Shown piece after piece: positions 16,988-25,092 of a stretch of DNA of 64,000 bases. The notes beneath the pieces were generated by a model. The model was not told the origin of the DNA and ran no database searches. It was given only the letters and a program-made list of their open reading frames with translations. The DNA lies in NCBI RefSeq assembly GCF_000714935.1, contig NZ_JMIR01000006.1, positions 102,542-166,541 on the forward strand, written 5' to 3'. Within the stretch, counting starts at the first letter, position 1, and each line of letters starts with the position of its first letter. The position numbers and the translations under genes were made by a program. Origin of the DNA: Tumebacillus flagellatus. Its GTDB lineage: Bacteria > Bacillota > Bacilli > Tumebacillales > Tumebacillaceae.

Positions 16988-17019
16988 AGCAAACGCTAGC
17001 CGCAGGGCTAACGTTTGCT
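16988..17019. terminator. Strong intergenic hairpin between mtlA and mtlR
   Basis: AGCAAACGCTAGCC (16988-17001) pairs with GGCTAACGTTTGCT (17006-17019), one mismatch, loop GCAG. On the plus strand a T-run follows (17021-17027), but both neighbouring genes run on the minus strand, where only TTTC follows. It may be an attenuator or RNA-processing site that lowers expression of mtlR and later genes relative to mtlA, or a terminator for antisense transcripts. Confidence 0.6.
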
Positions 17020-17034
17020 GTTTTTTTGTGGAGT

Positions 17035-18480
17035 TTATTTTTTGAGTCGCTCGACCAAGGTGTCATACTCCGGGCTCTTCATAAAGTTGTCGATGGAGAC
17101 GTGCTCCGCTTGCGGCGCTTTGGCGCGCGCGCGGTCGGTCAAGGACTTGTGCGTGACGACCAGATCGGCATCGTCGGGAATTTCGCTGATCGCCGTGTTG
17201 ATGACCGTGACGTCGACGCCGGCCTGCTGCATTTTTTTGCGCAGCACCGAAGCGCCCATCGCGCTGGAACCCATCCCTGCATCGCAGGAGAACACGATCT
17301 TCTTGATCTCGCTTGCCGGTGTCATGCCGACCGGTTCCGGATTGGCGGTGACGTTGGCCGGCGTGATGCCCGCAGCTTTCATTTCTTTCATTTTCGCGGT
17401 TGCCGATTCCAGATCCTCGTCTTCCTCGGTCTGTTTGACCGTTTTCAGCAAGAGCGCTGCGACGACGAACGAAACGACGGCGGCAACCACAACCCCGGAA
17501 AGTACGGGGAGCAACCCGCCCTTGGGCGCCATGGCGATGTAGGCGAAGATACTGCCCGGAGACGGCGTTGCGACGAGTCCCGCACCGGTCATGTTGAACG
17601 TGAACGTACCGGCCACACCGCCCAAGATCGCCGCCAGAATCAAGCGCGGGTTCATCAGAATGTACGGGAAGTAGATCTCGTGAATCCCGCCAAAAAAGTG
17701 AATGATCGCGGCACCCGGTGCCGATTGACGCGCCGTGCCTCTGGCGAAGAACATGTACGCCAAGAGGATGCCCAGACCCGGACCCGGGTTCGATTCGAGC
17801 ATGAAGAGAATCGATTTGCCGGTTTGCGAAGCTTGTTGCAGGGCGATCGGGCTCAAGACGCCGTGGTTGATCGCGTTGTTCAGGAACAGCACTTTGCCCG
17901 GCTCGATGAAGACGTTCGCCAGCGGCAGCAGGTCGTGGTCGACCAAGAACTGAACGCCGCTTGCGAGCCCTTTGGAGATCAGTTCGACGATCGGGCCGAT
18001 GCCTTTGAACGCGATCATCGTCAAAATCGCGCCGATGATCCCGAGCGAGAAGTTGTTGACGAGCATTTCAAAGCCGGATTTGATCTTGCCGTTGACGGCG
18101 CGGTCGAATTGCTTGAGCACCCAGGCGGACAACGGACCCATGATCATCGCGCCGAGGAACATCGGAATGTCCGCGCCGACGATCACCCCGATCGTCCCGA
18201 CGGCCCCGATGACACCGCCCCGGGTGTCGTGCACCATCTTACCGCCGGTGTAGCCGATCAACAGCGGCAACAGGTATGTGATCATCGGGCCGACGAGTTT
18301 GGCAAAGTTCTCGTTGGGAATCCAACCTGTCGGGATGAACAGGGCGGTGATGATCCCCCATGCGATGAAGGCCCCCATATTCGGCATGACCATGCCGCTC
18401 AAGAAGCGGCCGAACTTCTGAATCTGAACACGAGTTCCGGTCGTCGGATCTGCTTGTGATTGCGTCTTGTTGTTGCTCAT
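17035..18480 (-). CDS. mtlA: Mannitol-specific PTS EIICB permease
   Basis: The 481-residue protein imports and phosphorylates mannitol. An N-terminal EIIC membrane domain (about 1-345; FGRFLSGMVMPNMGAFIAWG, GGIHEIYFPYILMNPRL) is followed by a charged linker and an EIIB domain with the phosphocysteine C399 in FSCDAGMGSSAMGASVL. No EIIA domain is attached; mtlF supplies it. A GAGGGG site precedes ATG 18480. It is the first gene of the mtlA-R-F-D-ptsH-ptsI operon, behind a candidate cre. Confidence 0.97.
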   Translation of the reverse strand: MSNNKTQSQADPTTGTRVQIQKFGRFLSGMVMPNMGAFIAWGIITALFIPTGWIPNENFAKLVGPMITYLLPLLIGYTGGKMVHDTRGGVIGAVGTIGVIVGADIPMFLGAMIMGPLSAWVLKQFDRAVNGKIKSGFEMLVNNFSLGIIGAILTMIAFKGIGPIVELISKGLASGVQFLVDHDLLPLANVFIEPGKVLFLNNAINHGVLSPIALQQASQTGKSILFMLESNPGPGLGILLAYMFFARGTARQSAPGAAIIHFFGGIHEIYFPYILMNPRLILAAILGGVAGTFTFNMTGAGLVATPSPGSIFAYIAMAPKGGLLPVLSGVVVAAVVSFVVAALLLKTVKQTEEDEDLESATAKMKEMKAAGITPANVTANPEPVGMTPASEIKKIVFSCDAGMGSSAMGASVLRKKMQQAGVDVTVINTAISEIPDDADLVVTHKSLTDRARAKAPQAEHVSIDNFMKSPEYDTLVERLKK

Positions 18481-18508
18481 TGGGTGTCCCCTCCCTATCC
18501 CCCAAATA

Positions 18509-18522
18509 TGAAAGCGTTTTAC
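18509..18522 (-). promoter_or_regulatory. Candidate cre (CcpA) site upstream of mtlA
   Basis: TGAAAGCGTTTTAC matches the cre consensus TGWAANCGNTNWCA except for the last two bases. It lies between the proposed -10 and the mtlA start, where CcpA binding would block transcription when glucose is present. Confidence 0.55.
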
Positions 18523-18530
18523 TTAGTTTC

Positions 18531-18560
18531 AGGATAGCAAACATCCACGCATCCCCTCAA
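18531..18560 (-). promoter_or_regulatory. Candidate mtlA promoter
   Basis: On the minus strand TTGAGG (18555-18560) and TATCCT (18531-18536) are 18 bases apart and match sigma-A hexamers at 4 of 6 positions each. A weak promoter of this sort fits a gene needing MtlR activation. Confidence 0.4.
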
Positions 18561-18653
18561 TTGAATGAAAACGAGGTTCCGTCAACATTGTTGTCGTCAA
18601 AAGTATTGTCGGTTATGTATGGGAGGCCGATAAGGAAGTGCCGTTTTGCGCAT

Positions 18654-18688
18654 GAAAAAGCCTCCGTCGTCAGGGCGGAGGCTTTTTC
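18654..18688. terminator. Terminator after the DHA2 exporter gene
   Basis: GAAAAAGCCTCCG (18654-18666) pairs perfectly with CGGAGGCTTTTTC (18676-18688). A's and T's on the two sides make it usable in both directions. Confidence 0.9.
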
Positions 18689-18705
18689 AGGTAGATCACT
18701 TTTTC

Positions 18706-20136
18706 TTAATGCGCCGGTTGTTTGACGACCACGCGGCGGATCAAGAACGAGACCGCCAAGCCGATCAAGGTGATGATCAGCGCGAACCAGAACACATGTT
18801 GAGAGCCCTGCGTTATCGCGTTGGCAAGTTCCGCGGGATCGGTCGGCGCAGAAGAGCTGCGCAAGTACGACTCCGTCCCGCTCGTCAAGATGCTGATCGC
18901 GACGGCCGTACCGATCGCGCCCGCAACTTGCTGAAGCGTGTTCATGACGGCGGTGCCGTGCGGGTAGAGCTCCGGCGGCAATTGGTTGAGACCGTTCGTT
19001 TGCGCGGGCATCCAGATCATCGAGATGCCGATCATCAGACCGATATGCAACGCGATCAGAAACACCACGGACGACACAGGCGTGACGCCCGTGAACAGCC
19101 AGAGGATGGCGGCGACGAGCACGAGACCCGGAATCACCAGCCACTTCGGCCCGTAGCGGTCGAACAATTTGCCCATGCGCGGCGAGAGAACCCCGTTCAG
19201 CACGCTGCCCGGCAACATCATCAGCCCGGTGACGAACACGGAGAGTTTTGCCCCGTTTTGCAGGTACATCGGCAGGATGATCATGCTCGACATCATGATC
19301 AACATGCACGCCAGCACCATCAGCAGCCCGACGATGTACATGGGATATTGGAAGACTCCCAAATTCATCATCGGATCGCGCATCGACAACTGCCGGATTG
19401 TGAACAGCACGAGCGCCGCCAACCCGATGACCAGCGAAGCGATCACGACCGTGCTGCTCCAAGCACTCGTTCCTTCACCCGCTTTGCTGAAGCCGAAGAC
19501 AACGCCTCCGAATCCAACCGTGGACAGGACGACCGACAGCAGATCGATCCGAGGCTTCGTGACGTCGGTGACGTTTTCCATGTACTTCAGTCCCACGAAC
19601 AGCCCGATGATCAAAAACGGCAGCGACAACCAGAAGATATAATGCCAACTGAGATACTCGATCAAAATCCCTGCCACGGTGGGGCCGGTTGCCGGGGCGA
19701 ACATGATGACCAGTCCGACAAACCCCATCGCTTCCCCCCGCTTGTCCGGCGGGTACACGACCAGAATCGTGTTGAACATCAACGGAATGAACATGCCCAT
19801 GCCGATCGCCTGCAGGACGCGGGCGACCATCAACATTTGAAAATTGAACGAGAGCGCCGCGATGAACGTGCCCGCGATCAGGCTGAGGAGCGAGCCGATA
19901 AACAGCTGCCTCGTGCTAAAACTCTGCAACAGCAGTCCGCTGACCGGCATGATGATGCCAAGCGTCAGCAAGAACCCCGTCGTCAACCACTGGGCGGTCG
20001 CGGCGGTAATGTGAAACACGTCCATCAAGTTCGTGATCGCGATATTCAGAGCGGTCTCGTTGAAAAAACCGACGAATCCGCAGATCAAAAGCGATGCCAT
20101 GATGGCGCGGGTGTTGTATTGTTTTTGGATTTCCAT
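18706..20136 (-). CDS. DHA2-family MFS drug exporter
   Basis: The 476-residue protein has about 14 predicted helices, as in the DHA2 (EmrB/LmrB/Mdr) drug:proton antiporters. Helix 1 holds FNETALNIAITNLMDVF, followed by TAQWLTTGFLLTLG; the 'antiporter' motif C is seen as GLVIMFAPATGPTVAGILIE. ATG 20136 was chosen because GGAGG lies 5 bases upstream; ATG 20148 is a possible alternative. It is transcribed away from a MerR-type regulator gene, the two sharing an intergenic region with a MerR-type operator, so drug- or electrophile-induced expression is likely. Confidence 0.9.
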   Translation of the reverse strand: MEIQKQYNTRAIMASLLICGFVGFFNETALNIAITNLMDVFHITAATAQWLTTGFLLTLGIIMPVSGLLLQSFSTRQLFIGSLLSLIAGTFIAALSFNFQMLMVARVLQAIGMGMFIPLMFNTILVVYPPDKRGEAMGFVGLVIMFAPATGPTVAGILIEYLSWHYIFWLSLPFLIIGLFVGLKYMENVTDVTKPRIDLLSVVLSTVGFGGVVFGFSKAGEGTSAWSSTVVIASLVIGLAALVLFTIRQLSMRDPMMNLGVFQYPMYIVGLLMVLACMLIMMSSMIILPMYLQNGAKLSVFVTGLMMLPGSVLNGVLSPRMGKLFDRYGPKWLVIPGLVLVAAILWLFTGVTPVSSVVFLIALHIGLMIGISMIWMPAQTNGLNQLPPELYPHGTAVMNTLQQVAGAIGTAVAISILTSGTESYLRSSSAPTDPAELANAITQGSQHVFWFALIITLIGLAVSFLIRRVVVKQPAH

Positions 20137-20224
20137 CTCATCCTCCATGCGTTGAAAGTTGTGCTTGAAGCACTCGAAAAGTATGGCACACTTTTGCACC
20201 CCTGTCACCTGAACCAACTTGGAG

Positions 20225-20255
20225 TTGACTTGGAGTCAACTCCAAGTTGTAAGAT
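20225..20255 (+). promoter_or_regulatory. MerR-type promoter/operator of the regulator gene
   Basis: TTGACT (20225-20230) and TAAGAT (20250-20255) are 19 bases apart, the long spacer typical of MerR-activated promoters. The spacer holds the perfect dyad CTTGGAGT-CA-ACTCCAAG (20229-20246). A partial extra copy, ACTTGGAGT, lies just upstream (20217-20225). Confidence 0.8.
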
Positions 20256-20301
20256 TACTTTATATAGATTCTGTGGATTCTAAGACCAAGAGGTGATGGA
20301 G

Positions 20302-20706
20302 TTGGAAACCATGTCGATCAAACAAGCCGCAGAAAAAACCGGCCTCACCGAGGACACGATTCGGTACTATGAAAAAATCGATCTGCTCCCTCCGGCAAAC
20401 AGAAACAGCAGCGGACGACGGGTCTATGGAGAGGACGATCTGGAGCTCATGGTCTTCATTACGCATATGAAGTCAGCGGGTATGTCGCTTGAGAACATCA
20501 AGTATTATTTGAGCTTGAACTTGGAAGAGGACCCCAACGCCGCTTCGGAACGGCTCGCCTTGCTGACGGCGCAAAAGGAACAGTTGGAATCCAACATTGC
20601 GGACTTGCAGGCCGCATACAAGGTTCTTGAGCACAAAGTGGAGCATTACCAAGAAATTTGCTTGCCGGAGAAACTTCGGTCCAAAAAAGGAACAGTCCCT
20701 CAGTAA
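20302..20706 (+). CDS. MerR-family transcriptional regulator (AdhR/NmlR-like)
   Basis: The 134-residue protein has the MerR winged helix at its start (SIKQAAEKTGLTEDTIRYYEKIDLLPPANRNSSGRR) and a C-terminal coiled coil ending in the single-cysteine motif HYQEICLPEK. That layout resembles aldehyde- or electrophile-sensing AdhR/NmlR proteins rather than metal sensors. AAGAGGTGAT (20288-20297) is 8 bases or less from TTG 20302; GTG 20293 and ATG 20296 fall inside this site, and ATG 20311 is an alternative. Its two near-identical promoter dyads lie before itself and before the dehydrogenase gene, so it probably controls both and the divergent exporter. Confidence 0.88.
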   Translation: METMSIKQAAEKTGLTEDTIRYYEKIDLLPPANRNSSGRRVYGEDDLELMVFITHMKSAGMSLENIKYYLSLNLEEDPNAASERLALLTAQKEQLESNIADLQAAYKVLEHKVEHYQEICLPEKLRSKKGTVPQ

Positions 20707-20712
20707 CTTTGC

Positions 20713-20746
20713 CAACTTCCATTCGGCTATGGAAGTTGTTTTTTTT
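20713..20746 (+). terminator. Terminator after the MerR gene
   Basis: CAACTTCCAT (20713-20722) pairs perfectly with ATGGAAGTTG (20729-20738), loop TCGGCT, then eight T's. Confidence 0.92.
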
Positions 20747-20771
20747 ATTTCATTTTTTATCGAATGCGGGG

Positions 20772-20802
20772 TTGACTTGGAGTTGACTCCAAGTTGTAGG
20801 CT
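20772..20802 (+). promoter_or_regulatory. MerR-type promoter/operator of the dehydrogenase operon
   Basis: TTGACT (20772-20777) and TAGGCT (20797-20802) are 19 bases apart around the dyad CTTGGAGT-TG-ACTCCAAG. Except for the two central bases the dyad is identical to that at 20229-20246, tying the dehydrogenase and reductase genes to the same regulator. Confidence 0.8.
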
Positions 20803-20838
20803 TACCTCAGACACACATACAGGAGGAGAGAACATCAC

Positions 20839-21894
20839 ATGTGCCAAAACCATACCACCACAACCCGAGTCTTGAGCGTAGCGAGCGCAAAAGCGCCGTT
20901 TGAACGTACCACGTTGGAACGCAGAGAACTGCGCCCGCACGATCTCTTGATCGACATTCAATTCAGCGGCATCTGCCACTCCGACATTCACAGCGCGTTT
21001 GACGAATGGGGCGGCGGCATCTTCCCGATGGTGCCGGGTCACGAAATCGCCGGCGTCGTAGCGGCAGTCGGTTCGGAAGTTTCCAAATTTGCAGTCGGCG
21101 ACCGCGTCGGTGTAGGCTGCTTCGTGGATTCCTGCGGCGAGTGCGAATACTGCCTGAGCGGAGAAGAACAATATTGCACGCGAGGCGTCGTCTCCACGTA
21201 CAACGCGCTCGACTACGACGGCAACCCGACCTACGGCGGCTACAGCCAAAAAATCGTCGTCACGGAGGGCTTCGTCGTCCGCATTCCGGACGCGCTGTCC
21301 CTGGACGTTGCGAGCCCGCTGCTGTGCGCGGGCATCACCACATACTCGCCGCTCAAACATTGGAACGCCGGCCCCGGCAAGAAAGTCGCGATCGTCGGCA
21401 TGGGCGGGCTCGGCCATCTCGCCATCCAGTTTGCGCATGCTCTGGGCGCGGAAGTCACCGTCCTCAGCCGCTCTCTGAACAAAAAAGAAGAAGCCCTGAG
21501 CTTTGGTGCCGATCACTACTTTGCCACCAGCGACCCCGCGACGTTCACGGAGTTGGCGGGTCGTTTCGATCTCATCTTGAACACCGTATCGGCGAACCTC
21601 GACGTGGATGCGTACTTGTCGCTGTTGCGCATCGACGGAACGCTCGTCAACGTCGGCGCACCGGCTGAACCGGATCAGTACCGTGTGTTCTCCCTGATCA
21701 TGGGCCGCCGCAGCATCGCCGGATCGCTTGTCGGCGGGATTCGCGAAACGCAGGAGATGCTCGACTTTGCCGCTGAGCACGGCATTGCCCCGCAAATTGA
21801 AGTGATCAGCGCCGACCAAGTCGATGAAGCGTATCAGCGCGTGCTCAAGAGCGATGTGCGCTACCGCTTCGTCATTGACGTCGCGACTCTGTAA
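20839..21894 (+). CDS. Zinc-dependent NAD(P) alcohol dehydrogenase (YahK/AdhA-like)
   Basis: The 351-residue medium-chain dehydrogenase has the catalytic zinc ligands C46, H68-E69 (GHEIAGVV) and C163, the structural zinc cysteines C99, C102, C105 and C113, and the dinucleotide motif GMGGLG (187-192). It resembles the cinnamyl-alcohol/aldehyde reductase branch (YahK), which reduces many aldehydes with NADPH. GGAGGAGA precedes ATG 20839. The adjacent aldo/keto reductase and the MerR-type control suggest aldehyde detoxification. Confidence 0.93.
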   Translation: MCQNHTTTTRVLSVASAKAPFERTTLERRELRPHDLLIDIQFSGICHSDIHSAFDEWGGGIFPMVPGHEIAGVVAAVGSEVSKFAVGDRVGVGCFVDSCGECEYCLSGEEQYCTRGVVSTYNALDYDGNPTYGGYSQKIVVTEGFVVRIPDALSLDVASPLLCAGITTYSPLKHWNAGPGKKVAIVGMGGLGHLAIQFAHALGAEVTVLSRSLNKKEEALSFGADHYFATSDPATFTELAGRFDLILNTVSANLDVDAYLSLLRIDGTLVNVGAPAEPDQYRVFSLIMGRRSIAGSLVGGIRETQEMLDFAAEHGIAPQIEVISADQVDEAYQRVLKSDVRYRFVIDVATL

Positions 21895-21962
21895 GCAAAA
21901 CAGGCGGAACTCAAATGGCGATGCGCGCTGCCGCTTCGTCATTGACGTCGCGACTCTGTAAG
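21851..21962 (+). repeat. Direct duplication of the dehydrogenase gene's 3' end
   Basis: The 45 bases at 21851-21895, which contain the last codons and stop of the dehydrogenase gene, recur at 21918-21962 with two substitutions (GTGCGCTA versus GCGCGCTG). The repeat offset is 67 bases. The second copy encodes nothing on its own and ends 20 bases before the next gene. Confidence 0.9.
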
Positions 21963-21982
21963 TTCAGGCAGGAGGTTTTCAC

Positions 21983-22966
21983 ATGGAATACCGCACCGTA
22001 GGCAAGACCGGCATTCAAGTTTCCCCTCTGTGTTTCGGCACGATGTCGTTTGGCGGAAATGCCGATGCGGCGACCTCCAAGGCGATGTTTCAGCGTTGCC
22101 GGGAAGCGGGGATTACTTTTTTTGACACGGCGAACGTGTACAGCGGGGGACGGTCGGAGGAAATCCTCGGCGAGTGCATCGCGGATTGCCGGGATGAGAT
22201 CGTCCTGACGTCCAAAGTGTTTTTCCCCACGGGTGCCGACATCAACGCAAAGGGCCTCTCCCGCCGTCACATCATGCTGGAAGTGGAAAACAGCTTGCGG
22301 CGCTTGCAGACCGACCGCCTCGATTTCTACTTCGTGCACATGTTCGACGAGAACACCCCGATGGAAGAAACGCTTCGTGCGCTCGACGACCTGCAGGCGC
22401 AAGGCAAGATCCTCTACCCGGCGGTCAGCAACTGGGCGGCGTGGCAAATCGCCAAGGCCCTGGGCATTTCCGCCAAGGAACAATTGGCGCGCTTTGAGTT
22501 GATACAACCGATGTACAACTTGGTGAAACGCCAAGCCGAAGTGGAAATTCTGCCGCTCGCCGTTTCCGAGCAAATCGGCGTAATTTCTTACAGTCCCTTG
22601 GGCGGCGGTCTTCTGACCGGCAAGTACGGGGTACAAAAACGCCCCGACCAAGGACGCCTCGTGGAAGACCCACGATACTCCGCCCGCTATGGGGAGGAGA
22701 TGAACTTCGTCGTCGCCGATCGGTTTACCGCCTATGCCGCCGAGCACGGCATCAACCCGGCAACGCTTGCCGTCGCGTGGGCGATGTCGCATCCGGCGAT
22801 CACCGCGCCGATCATCGGGGCGCGAAATGTAGAACAGCTGGAACATTCGCTCGCAGCTCTCGATGTGGAGATGACCCCGCAATGGCGCGAGGAAATCTCC
22901 GCCCTCTCGGTCACTCCGCAACCGGCAACCGACCGGGGAGAAACCCTGCTGCCGAATTGGGCCTAA
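21983..22966 (+). CDS. Aldo/keto reductase
   Basis: The 327-residue protein has the AKR barrel with the catalytic tetrad positions visible: FDTANVYSGGRSEEILG (Asp and Tyr), TSKVFFP (Lys) and DFYFVHMFDENTP (His). Late cofactor motifs (SYSPLGGGLLTGKYG; IIGARNVEQLEHSL) point to NADPH. AGGAGG lies 6 bases before ATG 21983. It is the second gene of the MerR-controlled operon and would act with the alcohol dehydrogenase on reactive aldehydes. Confidence 0.92.
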   Translation: MEYRTVGKTGIQVSPLCFGTMSFGGNADAATSKAMFQRCREAGITFFDTANVYSGGRSEEILGECIADCRDEIVLTSKVFFPTGADINAKGLSRRHIMLEVENSLRRLQTDRLDFYFVHMFDENTPMEETLRALDDLQAQGKILYPAVSNWAAWQIAKALGISAKEQLARFELIQPMYNLVKRQAEVEILPLAVSEQIGVISYSPLGGGLLTGKYGVQKRPDQGRLVEDPRYSARYGEEMNFVVADRFTAYAAEHGINPATLAVAWAMSHPAITAPIIGARNVEQLEHSLAALDVEMTPQWREEISALSVTPQPATDRGETLLPNWA

Positions 22967-22990
22967 CCCTCGCGGTCGAAACAAAAGAGC

Positions 22991-23026
22991 AAGGCCGTTG
23001 CCTCAGGAGAAGGCAACGGCCTTTTT
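22991..23026 (+). terminator. Terminator of the dehydrogenase-reductase operon
   Basis: AAGGCCGTTGCCT (22991-23003) pairs with AGGCAACGGCCTT (23011-23023) and is followed by T's. Confidence 0.9.
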
Positions 23027-23068
23027 CGTGTCAAAATAGAGAGGGTAGAAAGGGAAGGAGCGTGCCGG

Positions 23069-23902
23069 ATGGGGATTGCCATCAAGGAGAAACTTGCGAA
23101 AACGGTGCTGACGGAAGCCAAGGGGTACTTGGACGCGGGGTACACCCATTCCTTGAACCCGTACAGCGGCTGTGCGTTTGCTTGCCGGTACTGTTATGTA
23201 CGTGAACTGCCGATCCAAAAGTTTAGCGAAATCCCGTGGGGAGACTGGGTGGACATCAAAACAAACGCAGCCGAGACGTACCGCAGGGAAATCCAGAAAC
23301 TCCGCGCCAGAAACAAACCGGTGCGCCTGTTCATGTCCTCGGCAACCGACCCCTATCAACCGATCGAACGCAAGGCCGGCATCACGCGCGCCCTCCTGCG
23401 TGAGATGAGCGACCACCCGCCTGATTTTCTGCAAGTCCAAACCCGGGGACCGCTTGTCACGAGAGACCTCGATCTGTTGGTGGAACTGCAAGCGAAGTGC
23501 GAAGTCATCGTCTCGATGACCGTTGAAACGGATCGAGAAGACATCAAGCGGATTTTTGCGCCCGCCGCGCCGGGGATTCAAGTGCGGATGAAGGCGCTGC
23601 AGGAAGTTCACGACGCGGGAATCGCCACGCAAGCTGCCGTCTCTCCCGTTCTGCCGTTTACACCCGACTTTCCCAAGCGATTGGAAGGACTCGTGGACCG
23701 CATCTGGATCGACACCCTGAATATCGGCGACGGTGCGATGGGAAAGCGATCCGCACGATTGGGGATGCCCCGCGTGTATGAGGAACACGAGCTCTCCAAG
23801 TGGTACATGGAAGACTTGCACGCGAGGGTGGAAACCTACTTCCGAAAGTATTTCCCCGGCGACATGATCCGCGTATCGAAAAAAGAAGCCTACCCGCAAT
23901 AG
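23069..23902 (+). CDS. SPL-type radical SAM protein
   Basis: The 277-residue protein has the radical SAM iron-sulfur motif Cx3Cx2C in NPYSGCAFACRYCYVRELP (about residues 33-40), followed by RLFMSSATDPYQPIER and QTRGPLVTRDLDLL, features shared with the spore photoproduct lyase/Rv2578c-like family. It is shorter than genuine spore photoproduct lyase (about 340 residues), so it is not assigned as SplB. AAGGAG precedes ATG 23069. Substrate unknown. Confidence 0.88.
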   Translation: MGIAIKEKLAKTVLTEAKGYLDAGYTHSLNPYSGCAFACRYCYVRELPIQKFSEIPWGDWVDIKTNAAETYRREIQKLRARNKPVRLFMSSATDPYQPIERKAGITRALLREMSDHPPDFLQVQTRGPLVTRDLDLLVELQAKCEVIVSMTVETDREDIKRIFAPAAPGIQVRMKALQEVHDAGIATQAAVSPVLPFTPDFPKRLEGLVDRIWIDTLNIGDGAMGKRSARLGMPRVYEEHELSKWYMEDLHARVETYFRKYFPGDMIRVSKKEAYPQ

Positions 23903-23980
23903 GGTCAAGCGAATGGCAAACCCCGGCTCCGCGCATCCTACGAAGCAAAGCATACACTCGTGCAGAAAAGGGGAGCGCAA

Positions 23981-24085
23981 ATGACATATTGGGTGTGGTT
24001 GTTCACTGGATTGGGTGTTGCGATGTTGGTGGCCTTATGGGCAGGTTATAAGTTTCTGTTCCGGAGGAGAAACCGTGCCAAGTGA
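23981..24085 (+). CDS. Tiny membrane peptide (34 aa)
   Basis: ATG 23981 follows AAGGGGAG (23968-23975) with good spacing. The peptide reads MTYWVWLFTGLGVAML through one hydrophobic helix and ends in a basic cluster FRRRNRAK, a typical single-span, positive-inside layout. It sits between the radical SAM gene and the terminator shared with the oxidase operon. I know no family; the coding call rests on the ribosome site and the helix. Confidence 0.5.
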   Translation: MTYWVWLFTGLGVAMLVALWAGYKFLFRRRNRAK

Positions 24086-24095
24086 TTTTTTTACA

Positions 24096-24146
24096 GAAAA
24101 AAACTCCGCCTCTCTTCAGACGAAGAGGGGTGGAGTTCTTTTTTTC
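24096..24146. terminator. Bidirectional terminator after qoxD
   Basis: A stem of about 22 bp joins 24096-24117 and 24122-24146, with A's to the left and a T-run to the right. It serves the minus-strand oxidase operon and the plus-strand small gene. Confidence 0.88.
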
Positions 24147-24155
24147 CAGCGGTGG

Positions 24156-24488
24156 TTATTGCACTTGCTCGTTGAAGCTCATGACCCAAATCGAGCCGCC
24201 GACGATCGTCAGCGCGATGACGACGCCGAGCACCATGCCCATTCCGTGCCAGTGCGGCCCGCCGTCTTGCTTTTGGCGGATGTGCATGAACAGGAACAAC
24301 TGCACGAAGAATTGCAGCACTGCCGTCACCATGATGGTGACGACCAACCCCGTACGGCTCAAGCTGTGCGTCAGAACGAAGAGCAAGGGGATGATCGTGA
24401 GCACCAACGAAATCAGATACCCGGTGACATACTGTCCGGTGGAACCGTGTGCGTGTACGCGGGCCGGATCGTGACCGTGGTTCGACAT
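24156..24488 (-). CDS. qoxD: Quinol oxidase subunit IV
   Basis: The 110-residue protein has a His-rich start (MSNHGHDPARVHAHGS) and three hydrophobic helices with QFFVQLFLFMHIRQKQDG, the CyoD/QoxD signature. It is a small structural subunit of the heme-copper quinol oxidase. It is the last gene of qoxABCD, one base after the qoxC stop, and ends at a bidirectional terminator. Confidence 0.93.
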   Translation of the reverse strand: MSNHGHDPARVHAHGSTGQYVTGYLISLVLTIIPLLFVLTHSLSRTGLVVTIMVTAVLQFFVQLFLFMHIRQKQDGGPHWHGMGMVLGVVIALTIVGGSIWVMSFNEQVQ

Positions 24489-24489
24489 G

Positions 24490-25092
24490 TTACATCACCC
24501 CCATCAGATACACGACGCTGAAGATGAAGATCCAAATCGCGTCGAGGAAGTGCCAGTACAAGCTGAACAGCCCGACTTTGTTCGTGGTCTTGGCGTTGAT
24601 GCCGCGCTTCTTGATCTGAACCATCAGCGTGATCATCCAAATCAAGCCGAACGTGACGTGGCAGCCGTGCGTTCCGACCAGCGTGAAGAACGAGGTCAGA
24701 AACGCGCTGCGGGAAATCGTCGCGCCGTCTGCCACGAGGTTCGCAAACTCGCTCACTTCAAGGCCGATAAACCCGGCGCCCAAGATCGCGGTGATCACCA
24801 GCCAGTTCAGCAACGCGGCTTTCTTGCCCTTTTGCAGGGCGAGCATCGCCAGACCGCTGGTGAACGAACTGGTCAACAGCAAGAACGTCTCCGTGACGAA
24901 GATCGGCACGTCAAACAGTTCCTTGGCACCCTGCCCGCCGTCGGTGTGCGTGTTCAAGATCGCATAGCAGGCGAAGATACTGGCAAACAACAAGCAGTCG
25001 GAGATCAGAAAGAGCCAGAAACCGAGCTGGTTGATCGGGCCGGGGTTGTGATGTTCGGCGTGCCCTTTAGACGATGCGAGTCTGTACTCCAT
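24490..25092 (-). CDS. qoxC: Quinol oxidase subunit III
   Basis: The 200-residue, five-helix protein has the CyoC/QoxC hallmarks LGFWLFLISDCLLFASIFAC near residue 23, the conserved ETFLLLTSSFTSG, and GTHGCHVTFGL with YWHFLDAIWIFIF at the end. It stabilises the heme-copper core. ATG 25092 follows GGGAGGATCCGGAG and overlaps the end of qoxB by 26 bases, implying coupled translation. Confidence 0.94.
   Translation of the reverse strand: MEYRLASSKGHAEHHNPGPINQLGFWLFLISDCLLFASIFACYAILNTHTDGGQGAKELFDVPIFVTETFLLLTSSFTSGLAMLALQKGKKAALLNWLVITAILGAGFIGLEVSEFANLVADGATISRSAFLTSFFTLVGTHGCHVTFGLIWMITLMVQIKKRGINAKTTNKVGLFSLYWHFLDAIWIFIFSVVYLMGVM

Noticed and set aside
23069..23902. Spore photoproduct lyase (splB)
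   Set aside because: Shares the radical SAM start with that family, but is too short and lacks visible spore-lyase C-terminal features, so only the broader family is assigned.
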